Positions 6,949 through 14,675 of a stretch of 35,528 bases of DNA are shown one piece after another (the first letter of the stretch is position 1; every line of letters starts with the position of its first letter). This DNA is from an uncultured Candidatus Actinomarina sp. GTDB lineage: Bacteria > Actinomycetota > Acidimicrobiia > Actinomarinales > Actinomarinaceae. The position numbers were made by a program, and so were the translations under genes. The notes under the pieces were generated by a model. The model was not told the DNA's origin. It saw only the letters and a program-made list of their open reading frames with translations, and ran no database searches. The stretch covers positions 64,561 through 100,088 of the forward strand of contig CACOBL010000002.1 of NCBI GenBank assembly GCA_902625455.1, written 5' to 3'.

Positions 6949-9312
6949 GTGGCTGTAAAGACATCCACTCGCAAAAGGGTAAATGGGCGAAAGCGGGTGT
7001 CTAAACAAAACAAGTTAATAAATGTAGACAGGGCAGTAACTACACTTAAATCTACAACTTCTAACAATCTAAATAAATTTGTCCAATCTTATCAAGCAGT
7101 AGCAATATTTATGTTTACATTTTCTGTGCTAATTGCTTTATCAATTTTCCAAAAGGGAGGACCTGTTGGAGAAATTGTTTACAAGACTTTTGAATGGTGT
7201 TTTGGCTATGGAATTTATGCAATGCCTGTACTTTTCTTATATGGAGCTGCAATATTGATACGAGACAAAGAGATAATAAAATCACAGAAAGTCCTAATAG
7301 GAACTTTCTGGGTACAAATAATCTCATCAGCTGCTTTTCATTCGCTCATTCATTCAGATCCAGTTCCAATAAGTGCTGGTTCAGAATTGATAACTAAATC
7401 TGGTGGACATATTTCAGCTTTTATAGTTCATCCATTAACAAATTTTTTTGGTTTGGAAATGACCCATACTTTACTTTTAATTTCATTAGTAATGTCAGTT
7501 TTATATATGACTGATATTGAATTAAAAGATCTTATTGGAGGAGTTCAAGCAGTATTTAAATATATTTATAAATTTATTTATGCTTTCTTTTTGGCAAGAA
7601 AAGAAGCAAATAATTTACAAATTGAAAATATTTTGGATTCTGAGAAAATATCAAATAACACTGAACCAGTTAAAAATAATAGAGTTGGAAAAAATAAACT
7701 AAATGACAAAGTTAAAAATGTATCAAATATTACAGACTTAAAACAAAAGAAAGTTAAATCAACTTCAAAAGTAAATAATAAGTCTAAATCTTCAAATGAA
7801 TATAAATTGCCTCCTGTTAGTTTATTAAAGCATGGTTCTTCATTATCAACTTCAAAAAAATTACTCCAAGAAACTGCTAAGGATCTAACTCAATTGCTTA
7901 ACGAACATGGAGTAGAAGCAGAACTGACTAATGTTGTTCCCGGGCCTACTGTAACTCGTTATGAAATTGAACTTGCTCCAGGTGTTAAAGTTTCAAAAGT
8001 TACCTCACTTTCTCATGACATTGCTTATGCTTTAGCCACTCCAGATGTTCGATTGCTTGCACCTATTCCTGGAAGGAGTGCTATCGGGATTGAAATTCCT
8101 AACAGACAAAGAAAACTTGTATCACTTGGAGATGTATTGTCCTCTACTGATGCCAGTAAATTAACCCATCCTCTTAATGTTGGACTAGGTTTAGACATTG
8201 CTGGTAAACCAAGGTTTTTAAACCTTTCTGAATTACCTCACGTATTGATTGCAGGCCAAACAGGTGCTGGAAAATCGTCTTGTATTAATTCTATAGTTAC
8301 ATCACTTTTGATTCGTACAAATCCTGATGATGTCAAAATGGTTATGGTTGATCCTAAGAGAGTTGAGTTGGGTCAATACAATGACGTACCTCACCTACTT
8401 ACAAAAGTTATTACTAATCCAAAAAAAGCAGTTGATGCTCTTAGTTGGGCTGTAGCTGAAATGGATAGAAGATATGACTTACTTGCAGACGGACAGGTTA
8501 GAGATATAAATGGTTATCACGAAAAATTTGATGCAGGCTTACTCGATGAAGAAAAATTTGATAGATTCCCATATATAGTTCTGTTTATAGACGAATTAAA
8601 TGATCTAATGATGGTTGCTGGAAGAGAAGTTGAATCAGCAATTGTTCGATTAGCACAAATGGCTAGAGCAATTGGTATACACTTAGTAGTGGCAACACAA
8701 AGACCTTCTGTAGATGTAATTACTGGTGTCATGAAGGCAAACATCCCGTCAAGATTAGCTTTTTCTGTTGCATCGACAACTGATTCAAGAGTTATCCTTG
8801 ATCAATCAGGTGCTGAGAAGCTTATTGGATTAGGTGATATGCTAGTTGTAACTGCTTCAAATCCTAGATTAGAAAGAATCCAAGGTGCTTGGGTAACTGA
8901 AGGAGAAATCAAAGATGTTGTTTCATGGGTGAAAGGACAGAAAGAAGCACAATATAATCCAGCTGTAACAGAAGAGCAAAAAAAATCAGGTACAACTACT
9001 CAAGAGGACTTTGGTGAAGACGAAGAATTAATTTCAACAGCCAAAGAACTTGTTATTAGATCTCAATTAGGATCAACATCAATGCTTCAAAGAAAGCTAA
9101 GGGTTGGTTTTGCAAGAGCTGGAAGATTGATGGATATTCTGGAAGCCCAAGGTATAGTTGGTCCCTCTGAAGGATCAAAAGCACGAGAGGTTTTGATTAC
9201 AGTTGAAGAATTTGAAACAGATAATTTATCCTCTATTAATGAACAAGAAAACAATCAAGATACATCTACTGATAATAAAGAATCTGAAGATGATGAATCT
9301 TGGTATGAGTAA
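6949..9312 (+). CDS. ftsK: DNA translocase FtsK/SpoIIIE
   Basis: A septal, ATP-driven double-stranded DNA pump that clears the chromosome from the division site. The 787-aa protein has a basic N-terminus, about four membrane helices (roughly 50-190), a Lys/Asn-rich linker (220-290), alpha/beta motor domains with Walker A GQTGAGKSS (436-444) and Walker B VLFIDELND (544-552), and a C-terminal gamma winged helix (about 695-770; LGSTSMLQRKLRVGFARAGR) of the type that reads KOPS/SRS sites. The start is GTG, giving MAVKTSTRKR, supported by the leaderless promoter just upstream. The last base abuts the end of the converging phnE gene. Confidence 0.97.
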   Translation: MAVKTSTRKRVNGRKRVSKQNKLINVDRAVTTLKSTTSNNLNKFVQSYQAVAIFMFTFSVLIALSIFQKGGPVGEIVYKTFEWCFGYGIYAMPVLFLYGAAILIRDKEIIKSQKVLIGTFWVQIISSAAFHSLIHSDPVPISAGSELITKSGGHISAFIVHPLTNFFGLEMTHTLLLISLVMSVLYMTDIELKDLIGGVQAVFKYIYKFIYAFFLARKEANNLQIENILDSEKISNNTEPVKNNRVGKNKLNDKVKNVSNITDLKQKKVKSTSKVNNKSKSSNEYKLPPVSLLKHGSSLSTSKKLLQETAKDLTQLLNEHGVEAELTNVVPGPTVTRYEIELAPGVKVSKVTSLSHDIAYALATPDVRLLAPIPGRSAIGIEIPNRQRKLVSLGDVLSSTDASKLTHPLNVGLGLDIAGKPRFLNLSELPHVLIAGQTGAGKSSCINSIVTSLLIRTNPDDVKMVMVDPKRVELGQYNDVPHLLTKVITNPKKAVDALSWAVAEMDRRYDLLADGQVRDINGYHEKFDAGLLDEEKFDRFPYIVLFIDELNDLMMVAGREVESAIVRLAQMARAIGIHLVVATQRPSVDVITGVMKANIPSRLAFSVASTTDSRVILDQSGAEKLIGLGDMLVVTASNPRLERIQGAWVTEGEIKDVVSWVKGQKEAQYNPAVTEEQKKSGTTTQEDFGEDEELISTAKELVIRSQLGSTSMLQRKLRVGFARAGRLMDILEAQGIVGPSEGSKAREVLITVEEFETDNLSSINEQENNQDTSTDNKESEDDESWYE

Positions 9313-10116
9313 TTAGACTTTAATTTCTCTACCTTTAATTATTCTTCTTCTAATTGCCGCAGATATTGTGTCAACGATTAATACCATAAGTATTGTTACA
9401 ACTAATACTGTGCCTGCACGCGGAAAATCTCTAAAACGTAGCTGATTAATTAATTCTGCTCCAACTCCTCCTGCACCAACTACACCTAACACTGCAGATG
9501 CTCTCAAATTAATTTCAAATCTATAGAGCCAATACGATGTAATTGTTGGCATAACTTGCGGTATTACACCAAAAAAAAGTTCATTTAATTTTGTTCCCCC
9601 AGAAGATTTTATTGACTCAAGAGGACCTTCATCAATTCCTTCAATAACTTCAGAAGATAATTTTCCTAATGTGCCAATTGAATGTATTCCAACAGCTAAT
9701 GTTCCTGTCAATGGACCAAGTCCTGTTATAGGCAAAAGCACAAATGCTAATATCAATTCAGGAAAAGCCCTGATAACATTCAGTACCTGTTTCGTTGCTC
9801 TACTGAAAGAGTTTAAAGAAACATTATTAGCTGCTAAAAATGATATAGGGAAACTAAATATAGCACCAATAACAGTACCAGCCCAAGCAATAAAAAGTGA
9901 CTCACCAACTTTTGGCACTATTCTATCAATAGCTTCTTGTGACAAATCTAATGGGAACATTGCAGTTATAAGTATCCATACTTTGCTTGGAGCCGTTAAA
10001 AATCTTTCTGGTGTAATTTCAAGACCAGAAGCAGACCATATAGATCCTACAACTATCAGAACTGTTATTAAATATTTTAATACTCTTTGATTAACTGGTT
10101 GTTTAGGTATATTCAT
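9313..10116 (-). CDS. phnE: Phosphonate/phosphite-type ABC transporter permease (second PhnE)
   Basis: An inner-membrane permease of about 267 aa with around six hydrophobic helices and the PhnE cytoplasmic EAA-loop region (SSGGTKLNELFFGVIPQ, followed by LRASAVLGVVGAGGVG). I place the start at the ATG at 10116 (MNIPKQPVNQ), which overlaps the TGA of the upstream permease as ATGA. A TTG further upstream at 10137 is possible but would lengthen the overlap. It is the last gene of the phnD-C-E-E set, and its 3' end abuts that of ftsK with no terminator. Confidence 0.92.
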   Translation of the reverse strand: MNIPKQPVNQRVLKYLITVLIVVGSIWSASGLEITPERFLTAPSKVWILITAMFPLDLSQEAIDRIVPKVGESLFIAWAGTVIGAIFSFPISFLAANNVSLNSFSRATKQVLNVIRAFPELILAFVLLPITGLGPLTGTLAVGIHSIGTLGKLSSEVIEGIDEGPLESIKSSGGTKLNELFFGVIPQVMPTITSYWLYRFEINLRASAVLGVVGAGGVGAELINQLRFRDFPRAGTVLVVTILMVLIVDTISAAIRRRIIKGREIKV

Positions 10117-10895
10117 AATATTTTTCTTCTCAACCAAACGCTGAATTGTTCAATAGCTATGACCGCTACAAGTATTAGAACAATGATTGGAGATATTCTA
10201 TCAAACCTTAAGAAAATTCTCTGGGTTTCAATTATTCTTCCAACTCCTCCTGCACCAACTAGCCCTAAAATAACGGATGCTCTAATACAAAGTTCAAAAA
10301 TATATAAAAAATAAGCTGTAAAGTTTGGAAGAATCTGTGGAAGGGCTGAAGTAAAGACCGCTTGATTGTGTTTAGCCCCACTTGCCTTGGCAGCCTCTAA
10401 AGGACCCAGATCGATACTATCAATTGTTTCAGATAGTAATTTTCCCATAATTGCCATTGAAAACATTATCAAGGCAAGTACTCCAGCAAAGGGCCCTAAT
10501 CCAACCGCAACTGTAAACAGCATTGCCCAAAATAAGTCAGGGATAGTTCTAATAAAATTTAGAAAAGATTTGTAAATAAGATATGTAATTGTTGTTTGAT
10601 TTGTTGCTCTAGATGCATAGAAGGAAAGAGGTAAAGCTATAAAGCAACCAAGAATGCTTGCGAGAATTGCAATTTGTATAGTTTCCAGTAATGCTTGAGA
10701 TGCATTTTCGATTGCCCACTCCCACTTAGGATTAAATAATGTATTTGTAACAAGTTTTCTGTTTTCCCAATTTCTTTTAAAATCTTCTAAATTAAAACCT
10801 ACCTGAAAAAAAGAAAAAATAGTCAAGGCAATGGCAAATGGATATCCAATAATTGTTAATAAAGAAGGCAAAGGCTTCTTGGGTACTTTAATCAT
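10113..10895 (-). CDS. phnE: Phosphonate/phosphite-type ABC transporter permease (first PhnE)
   Basis: A 260-aa permease with the same organisation as the next gene: about six membrane helices, an ASGAKHNQAVFTSALPQ coupling loop and RASVILGLVGAGGVG. The two permeases clearly belong to one family but are diverged, so they probably form a heterodimeric channel. The ATG at 10895 overlaps the phnC stop by eight bases (ATGATTAA). It stops at TGA, which is useful evidence that TGA is a normal stop codon in this genome. Confidence 0.93.
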   Translation of the reverse strand: MIKVPKKPLPSLLTIIGYPFAIALTIFSFFQVGFNLEDFKRNWENRKLVTNTLFNPKWEWAIENASQALLETIQIAILASILGCFIALPLSFYASRATNQTTITYLIYKSFLNFIRTIPDLFWAMLFTVAVGLGPFAGVLALIMFSMAIMGKLLSETIDSIDLGPLEAAKASGAKHNQAVFTSALPQILPNFTAYFLYIFELCIRASVILGLVGAGGVGRIIETQRIFLRFDRISPIIVLILVAVIAIEQFSVWLRRKIL

Positions 10896-11658
10896 CTTCT
10901 CCTAGTAAATCTGAGGATTTTATTGCTCGGCCATAAATATTCTCAAAATCTTTATCGCTAACATCGTTCACTTTTCCGTCATATACGAGTTCACCATCTT
11001 TAAGTCCTATTAATCTTTCACCAAATTCTTTTGCAAGATCTAAGAAATGCAAGTTTACAACTGTCGTAATTCCAAGCTCTTGGTTTATTTCTTTAAGGTA
11101 TTTCATAACAACCCTTGAAGTAATAGGGTCCAATGAAGCTACAGGTTCATCAGCTAACATTACTTTTGGTTTTTGTGCGAGTGCTCTAGCTATACCTACT
11201 CTTTGTTGTTGCCCTCCTGATAAATTTGACCCCCTAACATATGCTTTTTCTAATATTTCAACTTTATTTAATGATTCAAAAGCAATCTCTTTATCATCTT
11301 TGGGCCATAGTCCAAATATAGAACGTATTGATGAAACTTGGCTTAATCTTCCAGTTAAAACATTTTTTAATACAGATGACCGATTTACTAAATTAAAAGT
11401 TTGAAATATCATACCTATATCAGATCTAATAATTTTTAATTCTTTTTTTGATGCATTAGTTACATTGCGTGAATCAACAATCACATTACCTTCAGTTGGC
11501 TTAACTAAATTATTAACAGTTCTTAATAAAGTCGACTTACCTGCTCCAGACATTCCTACAATAATTACAAAATCACCTTCGGGAATATCTAATGAAACAT
11601 TGTTTAATGCTTTAACTCCACCTGGATATGTCACACTTACATTTTTAAATTCAATCAT
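10888..11658 (-). CDS. phnC: Phosphonate/phosphite-type ABC transporter ATPase
   Basis: The ATP-binding subunit that drives the two PhnE permeases. From a possible TTG start at 11667 it reads MKNMIEF, but I prefer the ATG at 11658 (MIEFKNVSVTYPGG), which matches the usual PhnC N-terminus and gives 256 aa. Counting from the longer form, motifs are Walker A GMSGAGKST (38-46), signature LSGGQQQR (149-156), Walker B VMLADEP (169-175) and H-loop H207. The gene starts about ten bases after the T-tract of a strong hairpin terminator placed between phnD and phnC, so its expression depends on readthrough or on an unseen start in between. Confidence 0.95.
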   Translation of the reverse strand: MIEFKNVSVTYPGGVKALNNVSLDIPEGDFVIIVGMSGAGKSTLLRTVNNLVKPTEGNVIVDSRNVTNASKKELKIIRSDIGMIFQTFNLVNRSSVLKNVLTGRLSQVSSIRSIFGLWPKDDKEIAFESLNKVEILEKAYVRGSNLSGGQQQRVGIARALAQKPKVMLADEPVASLDPITSRVVMKYLKEINQELGITTVVNLHFLDLAKEFGERLIGLKDGELVYDGKVNDVSDKDFENIYGRAIKSSDLLGEDD

Positions 11659-11661
11659 ATT

Positions 11662-11702
11662 TTTCAAAAAAAAACTAGGGCAGTAATAACTGCCCTAGTT
11701 TT
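11662..11702 (-). terminator. Intercistronic hairpin terminator between phnD and phnC
   Basis: Reading the minus strand, a perfect 14-bp stem (arms 11689-11702 and 11671-11684; AAAACTAGGGCAGT-type arms) closes a four-base loop and runs straight into a stretch of T residues (nine counting those in the stem foot). It starts eight bases after the phnD stop. The form is that of a strong intrinsic terminator inside the operon. It probably lets PhnD be made in excess over the membrane and ATPase subunits, and may also protect the phnD mRNA 3' end. Confidence 0.85.
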
Positions 11703-11709
11703 ATATTAA

Positions 11710-12828
11710 TTAGTCGTCGTACAGACCAAATTCTTCAGCTGCTTCTCTAACAACATCAAACTCTGAGTTTTCTGCAGGCACTAAATCAGTCCATCCATAA
11801 ATTTCATCCATTATGGCTCTTCCTTCTTCAGTAGCAATATATTCAGCTAAAATATCATAAATTTGCTGCTTTATATCTTCAGGTAAGTCAGTTCTAACTG
11901 CAATAACATCATTTGGAATTTCTTCAGTAATTGCAAATGCTATAACTTTTTCACCTACATCAGCATTAGTTTTTCTTAATGTTCTTCTTGCATCATCATA
12001 AGTAACGCCAAATTTCGCGTCACCATTATAAAGTCCAGCAATAACACCATCATGTGAACCAGCAAATCTTTGAGTTATATCACTTGTATAATCTATACCT
12101 GCTTTTTTAAGTTGAAGAGATGGATATAAATACCCAGAAGTTGAACCCTCTTCAACAAAAAGAACTTCTTCTCCCAACATAACAGATAGATCAGCTTCAC
12201 AAGCAAGTCCTGGGCTTGTAGTAACGCCATCACGAACTTCTGGTATTAACCCACTGTCTCCGAATCCCCAACCTACCTGAAGTGCTTTTACATCAGGTGG
12301 TGTAGTTTCTGATCCAGTAACTAAAGTAGGAACACCGTTTATATTTTCAAATGCACCTATTACTGGGGTTGAATTACAGATACTTGCATCTGTTGTCCAG
12401 AATGTACCATGATATGAACCTGAGCCATACCTAACGGACTTAGCTATTGCTTCAAATCTTCTTGGAAATGCTTCCATTGCTGTTACATATCCTAAAGTTG
12501 CAAAAGCACCAACGTCAGCTTGGCCAGATCCCATTGCGACAAGCAGACCTGAATAGTCACTTGTTACAAATCCCTCAACTTCAATACCCAAACCATCAGT
12601 CAAAACTTTCATCATTGGTTGAATGTTGTCTAATAATTCGGCTTGTTCCGCGCTAGGTACAAAGCCAAAAACAATTTTATCAAGAGTCGGCGCAGCAGTA
12701 GTTGCTGGAGCCTCTAAAGTTTCGACTTCTTCCGTAGCAACGGGTTCTTCTACAGTTTCTTCAGCAGAGCCACCACAAGCAGTAGCTACTAATGCAAGAC
12801 AGAGTAGAATTAGAAATGATTTTTTCAT
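11710..12828 (-). CDS. phnD: Phosphonate/phosphite-type substrate-binding lipoprotein
   Basis: An extracytoplasmic solute-binding lipoprotein of about 372 aa. The signal peptide ends in the lipobox LVATAC, after which a Glu/Thr/Ala-rich tether leads to the PhnD fold: FGFVPSAEQAELLDNIQPM, SGQADVGAF, and the ligand-loop motif EGSTSGYLYPSLQLK. GGAGG (12835-12839) is six bases before the ATG at 12828 and only three before an ATG at 12831, so I prefer 12828. The family takes up phosphonates, phosphite, hypophosphite or phosphate, and sequence alone does not say which. No C-P lyase or phosphite dehydrogenase is in the window. TATAAG boxes at 12845-12850 and 12853-12858 are candidate -10 elements. 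Confidence 0.93.
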   Translation of the reverse strand: MKKSFLILLCLALVATACGGSAEETVEEPVATEEVETLEAPATTAAPTLDKIVFGFVPSAEQAELLDNIQPMMKVLTDGLGIEVEGFVTSDYSGLLVAMGSGQADVGAFATLGYVTAMEAFPRRFEAIAKSVRYGSGSYHGTFWTTDASICNSTPVIGAFENINGVPTLVTGSETTPPDVKALQVGWGFGDSGLIPEVRDGVTTSPGLACEADLSVMLGEEVLFVEEGSTSGYLYPSLQLKKAGIDYTSDITQRFAGSHDGVIAGLYNGDAKFGVTYDDARRTLRKTNADVGEKVIAFAITEEIPNDVIAVRTDLPEDIKQQIYDILAEYIATEEGRAIMDEIYGWTDLVPAENSEFDVVREAAEEFGLYDD

Positions 12829-12834
12829 CATTAT

Positions 12835-12839
12835 CCTCC
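12835..12839 (-). promoter_or_regulatory. Strong Shine-Dalgarno site of phnD
   Basis: GGAGG on the minus strand, six bases from the ATG at 12828. It is one of the few strong ribosome-binding sites in the window, consistent with high PhnD synthesis. Confidence 0.75.
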
Positions 12840-12892
12840 GCTAGCTTATAATCTTATATTACATATTTAGAATTCAAGGTTCTTTAAATAAG

Positions 12893-13348
12893 TTAAAAAT
12901 TTGAAAAATTTATCTCACCAAATTCTCTTAAAATAACTTCACCATTTAGATCTAAAACCAATGTTATAGGTTGACCAACTACTTTGAAATAGTCTCTCAA
13001 TTGAGGTGTGGAGAATCCAATTTTTAGTGTTCCGTTCAAGTTTTCATTTACCCACTCTAATGTTGGGCCGTACTCACTGTGTGCAAGTGCAATAACATCG
13101 TAATCATCTTGTAAATTTTTTAGTTCAGCTTCCAAGACAGGCAACTCCCGTCTACAAACACTTCAGTAATCTGCCCAAAAAACAACTATAGTTTTTTTAT
13201 TAGTAAAGTTTTCAGAATCTTGAACAAGATTTGTATTAATAAATGAAAATGTTGTATCTGAAACTACATTTATGGATTCAACAGTCTCAACTTCAGCACT
13301 CTGAGAACAAGCCACTAAAACTAAAAAAAGCAAAATGAATCTTTTCAT
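12893..13348 (-). CDS. Exported thioredoxin-like lipoprotein, candidate selenoprotein (in-frame TGA)
   Basis: Read through one TGA (13163-13165), the minus strand encodes 151 aa. It starts with a lipoprotein signal (MKRFILLFLVLVAC, lipid Cys14), then a linker and a TlpA/thioredoxin-like domain: TIVVFWADY-(TGA62)-SVCRRELP, then a VGQPITLVLDLNGEVI segment holding the cis-proline. The TGA replaces the first Cys of the CxxC redox motif, giving UxxC. A seven-pair hairpin follows sixteen bases after the TGA. TGA is an ordinary stop elsewhere in the window, so code reassignment is unlikely. The alternative is a pseudogene or base error (TGT/TGC to TGA). A TATGAT box at 13355-13360 lies six bases before the ATG. 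No sel genes are in the window. Confidence 0.6.
13135..13153 (-). promoter_or_regulatory. SECIS-like hairpin after the in-frame TGA
   Basis: On the minus strand AGACGGG (13153-13147) pairs with CCTGTCT (13141-13135): six Watson-Crick pairs and one G-U. The loop is AGTTG. Sixteen bases separate the TGA from the loop, and the loop has G as its second base followed by T. Published bacterial SECIS models ask for a loop 16-37 bases after UGA with a G among its first two bases, and both hold. A T at 13154 could be the bulged U below the stem. Functional status is unproven. Confidence 0.5.
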
Positions 13349-13383
13349 GAAATAATCATAATATGATTGAATAATAACTTTGC

Positions 13384-13389
13384 TAATGT
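13384..13389 (+). promoter_or_regulatory. Candidate -10 box of cinA
   Basis: TAATGT, preceded by TGC, forms an extended -10 (TGnTAATGT). It lies seven bases before the GTG at 13397, which I take as the true cinA start. Confidence 0.5.
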
Positions 13390-13396
13390 AAATACT

Positions 13397-14590
13397 GTGA
13401 ATATAGCACTGTTAAGCGTTGGTACAGAATTGTTATTAGGTGATACGATTAATACAAATCTATCATCTCTAGGTCAAATTCTATACAGCAATGGTTTTAT
13501 ATTATCCTCTGAAATTACAGTTCCAGACAATAAAGAAAATATTAAAGATGAGTTTTTAAAATTACTCAAAAATAATGATGTCATAATTACTTGTGGTGGA
13601 ATTGGCCCAACAGAAGATGATTTTACGAAAGAAGTTATTTGCAGTTCATTAAATATGAATTTGGAAGTTGATGATGAACACCTATCATGGATGAAATCAA
13701 GATGGGAATCAAGGGGTTTATCTATGCCAGAAACAAACATAAAACAAGCTGAAATTCCTGTTGGATCAAAAAAATTAAACAACTCCCAAGGAACTGCACC
13801 AGGAATACTTATAAATCATTCAGGAAAATATATTTTTATTCTTCCTGGCCCTCCTAGAGAATTTAATCCTTTAGTAATGGATCAAGTAGTCCCTCTGTTA
13901 AAAGAAAACTTTCCAAAAACTAATAAGGATTATGAGTTTGTTTTATTTTTCAATCAAGCTGAATCATCGCTAGCTGATGAAATTAATAAATTTAAACCTG
14001 AAGGAATAGACATTGCCTACTTAGCAAGTAAAGGAATAATTAAACTCAGATATGATAAAAATTCAGTAAATGAAGTTAAACTTAACAAATTCTTAAATCA
14101 ACTAGATACGGGATTCAAAGATTCAATTATTAGCTATGAAAATATTCCCGCTTCTAAAGCTTTATTTAATTTACTTAAAGAAAAAAAATTAACTCTATCA
14201 TTAGTTGAAAGTATTACAGGAGGTAACTTATCCTCAGAAATAATAAATTTTCCTGGCGCAAGTTCGGTGTTATTAGCTGCGAATACGCTTTATTCAAATG
14301 AAGCTAAAAAAGAATACCTCTCAAGTAATATTTCAGATAATTGGGATGCATTGTCTAAACAACTTGCGGAAAAATCACTAGAGAAATATAATTCTTCAAT
14401 TTCTTTAGCTATTCTTGGAGAAGCAGGACCTATTCCATCAAGTGAATATAAAATTGGAGAAATATTTATAGCTATCTCAAATAAAAAAGAAACAGTTACT
14501 TTTAATCATAAGTTAAGAGGCAGTAGAGAAGATATAATTGCAAGATCAGTAAATAATGCCATATGGGACTTAATTAATTTCATAAAATAA
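13397..14590 (+). CDS. cinA: CinA-family protein (MoCF-like domain plus nicotinamide-nucleotide amidase domain)
   Basis: A two-domain protein of 397 aa from the GTG at 13397 (MNIALLSVGTELLLGDT), the position where CinA proteins normally begin. A TTG at 13367 would add ten residues of unlike sequence. The N-terminal half has the MoCF/CinA pyrophosphatase motifs TCGGIGPTEDDFT and FILPGPPREF. The C-terminal half is PncC-like: SLVESITGGNLSSE and GEAGPIPSS. The family recycles NMN by deamidation and may hydrolyse ADP-ribose-type pyrophosphates. It lies directly upstream of recA, as in most actinobacteria and firmicutes. It diverges from the TGA-containing thioredoxin-like gene, with 48 bases between start codons. 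Confidence 0.93.
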   Translation: MNIALLSVGTELLLGDTINTNLSSLGQILYSNGFILSSEITVPDNKENIKDEFLKLLKNNDVIITCGGIGPTEDDFTKEVICSSLNMNLEVDDEHLSWMKSRWESRGLSMPETNIKQAEIPVGSKKLNNSQGTAPGILINHSGKYIFILPGPPREFNPLVMDQVVPLLKENFPKTNKDYEFVLFFNQAESSLADEINKFKPEGIDIAYLASKGIIKLRYDKNSVNEVKLNKFLNQLDTGFKDSIISYENIPASKALFNLLKEKKLTLSLVESITGGNLSSEIINFPGASSVLLAANTLYSNEAKKEYLSSNISDNWDALSKQLAEKSLEKYNSSISLAILGEAGPIPSSEYKIGEIFIAISNKKETVTFNHKLRGSREDIIARSVNNAIWDLINFIK

Positions 14591-14596
14591 TTGTAT

Positions 14597-14612
14597 TCGA
14601 ACAAATGTTCGA
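14597..14612. promoter_or_regulatory. LexA/SOS box upstream of recA
   Basis: TCGAACAAATGTTCGA is a perfect match to the actinobacterial/Gram-positive SOS palindrome (TCGAAC-N4-GTTCGA). It is 64 bases before the recA ATG. TAAAAT at 14614-14619 or CATAGT at 14624-14629 could be the -10 element, so bound LexA would overlap the -35 region and block transcription. Confidence 0.9.
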
Positions 14613-14675
14613 CTAAAATATGTCATAGTAAGATGTTTTAATAAATATTAATTATTGTTATTAAAGGAGCTAAAA

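Noticed and set aside
9671..10090. 139-codon plus-strand frame over the second phnE
   Set aside because: It is antisense to a certain permease gene, has no family resemblance and no start signals.
13163..13165. Whole-genome reassignment of TGA (as Trp or Gly) to explain the in-frame TGA
   Set aside because: TGA is the natural stop of several genes in the window (10113, 19613, 26907, 27945), and Trp is coded by TGG and Gly by GGN throughout.
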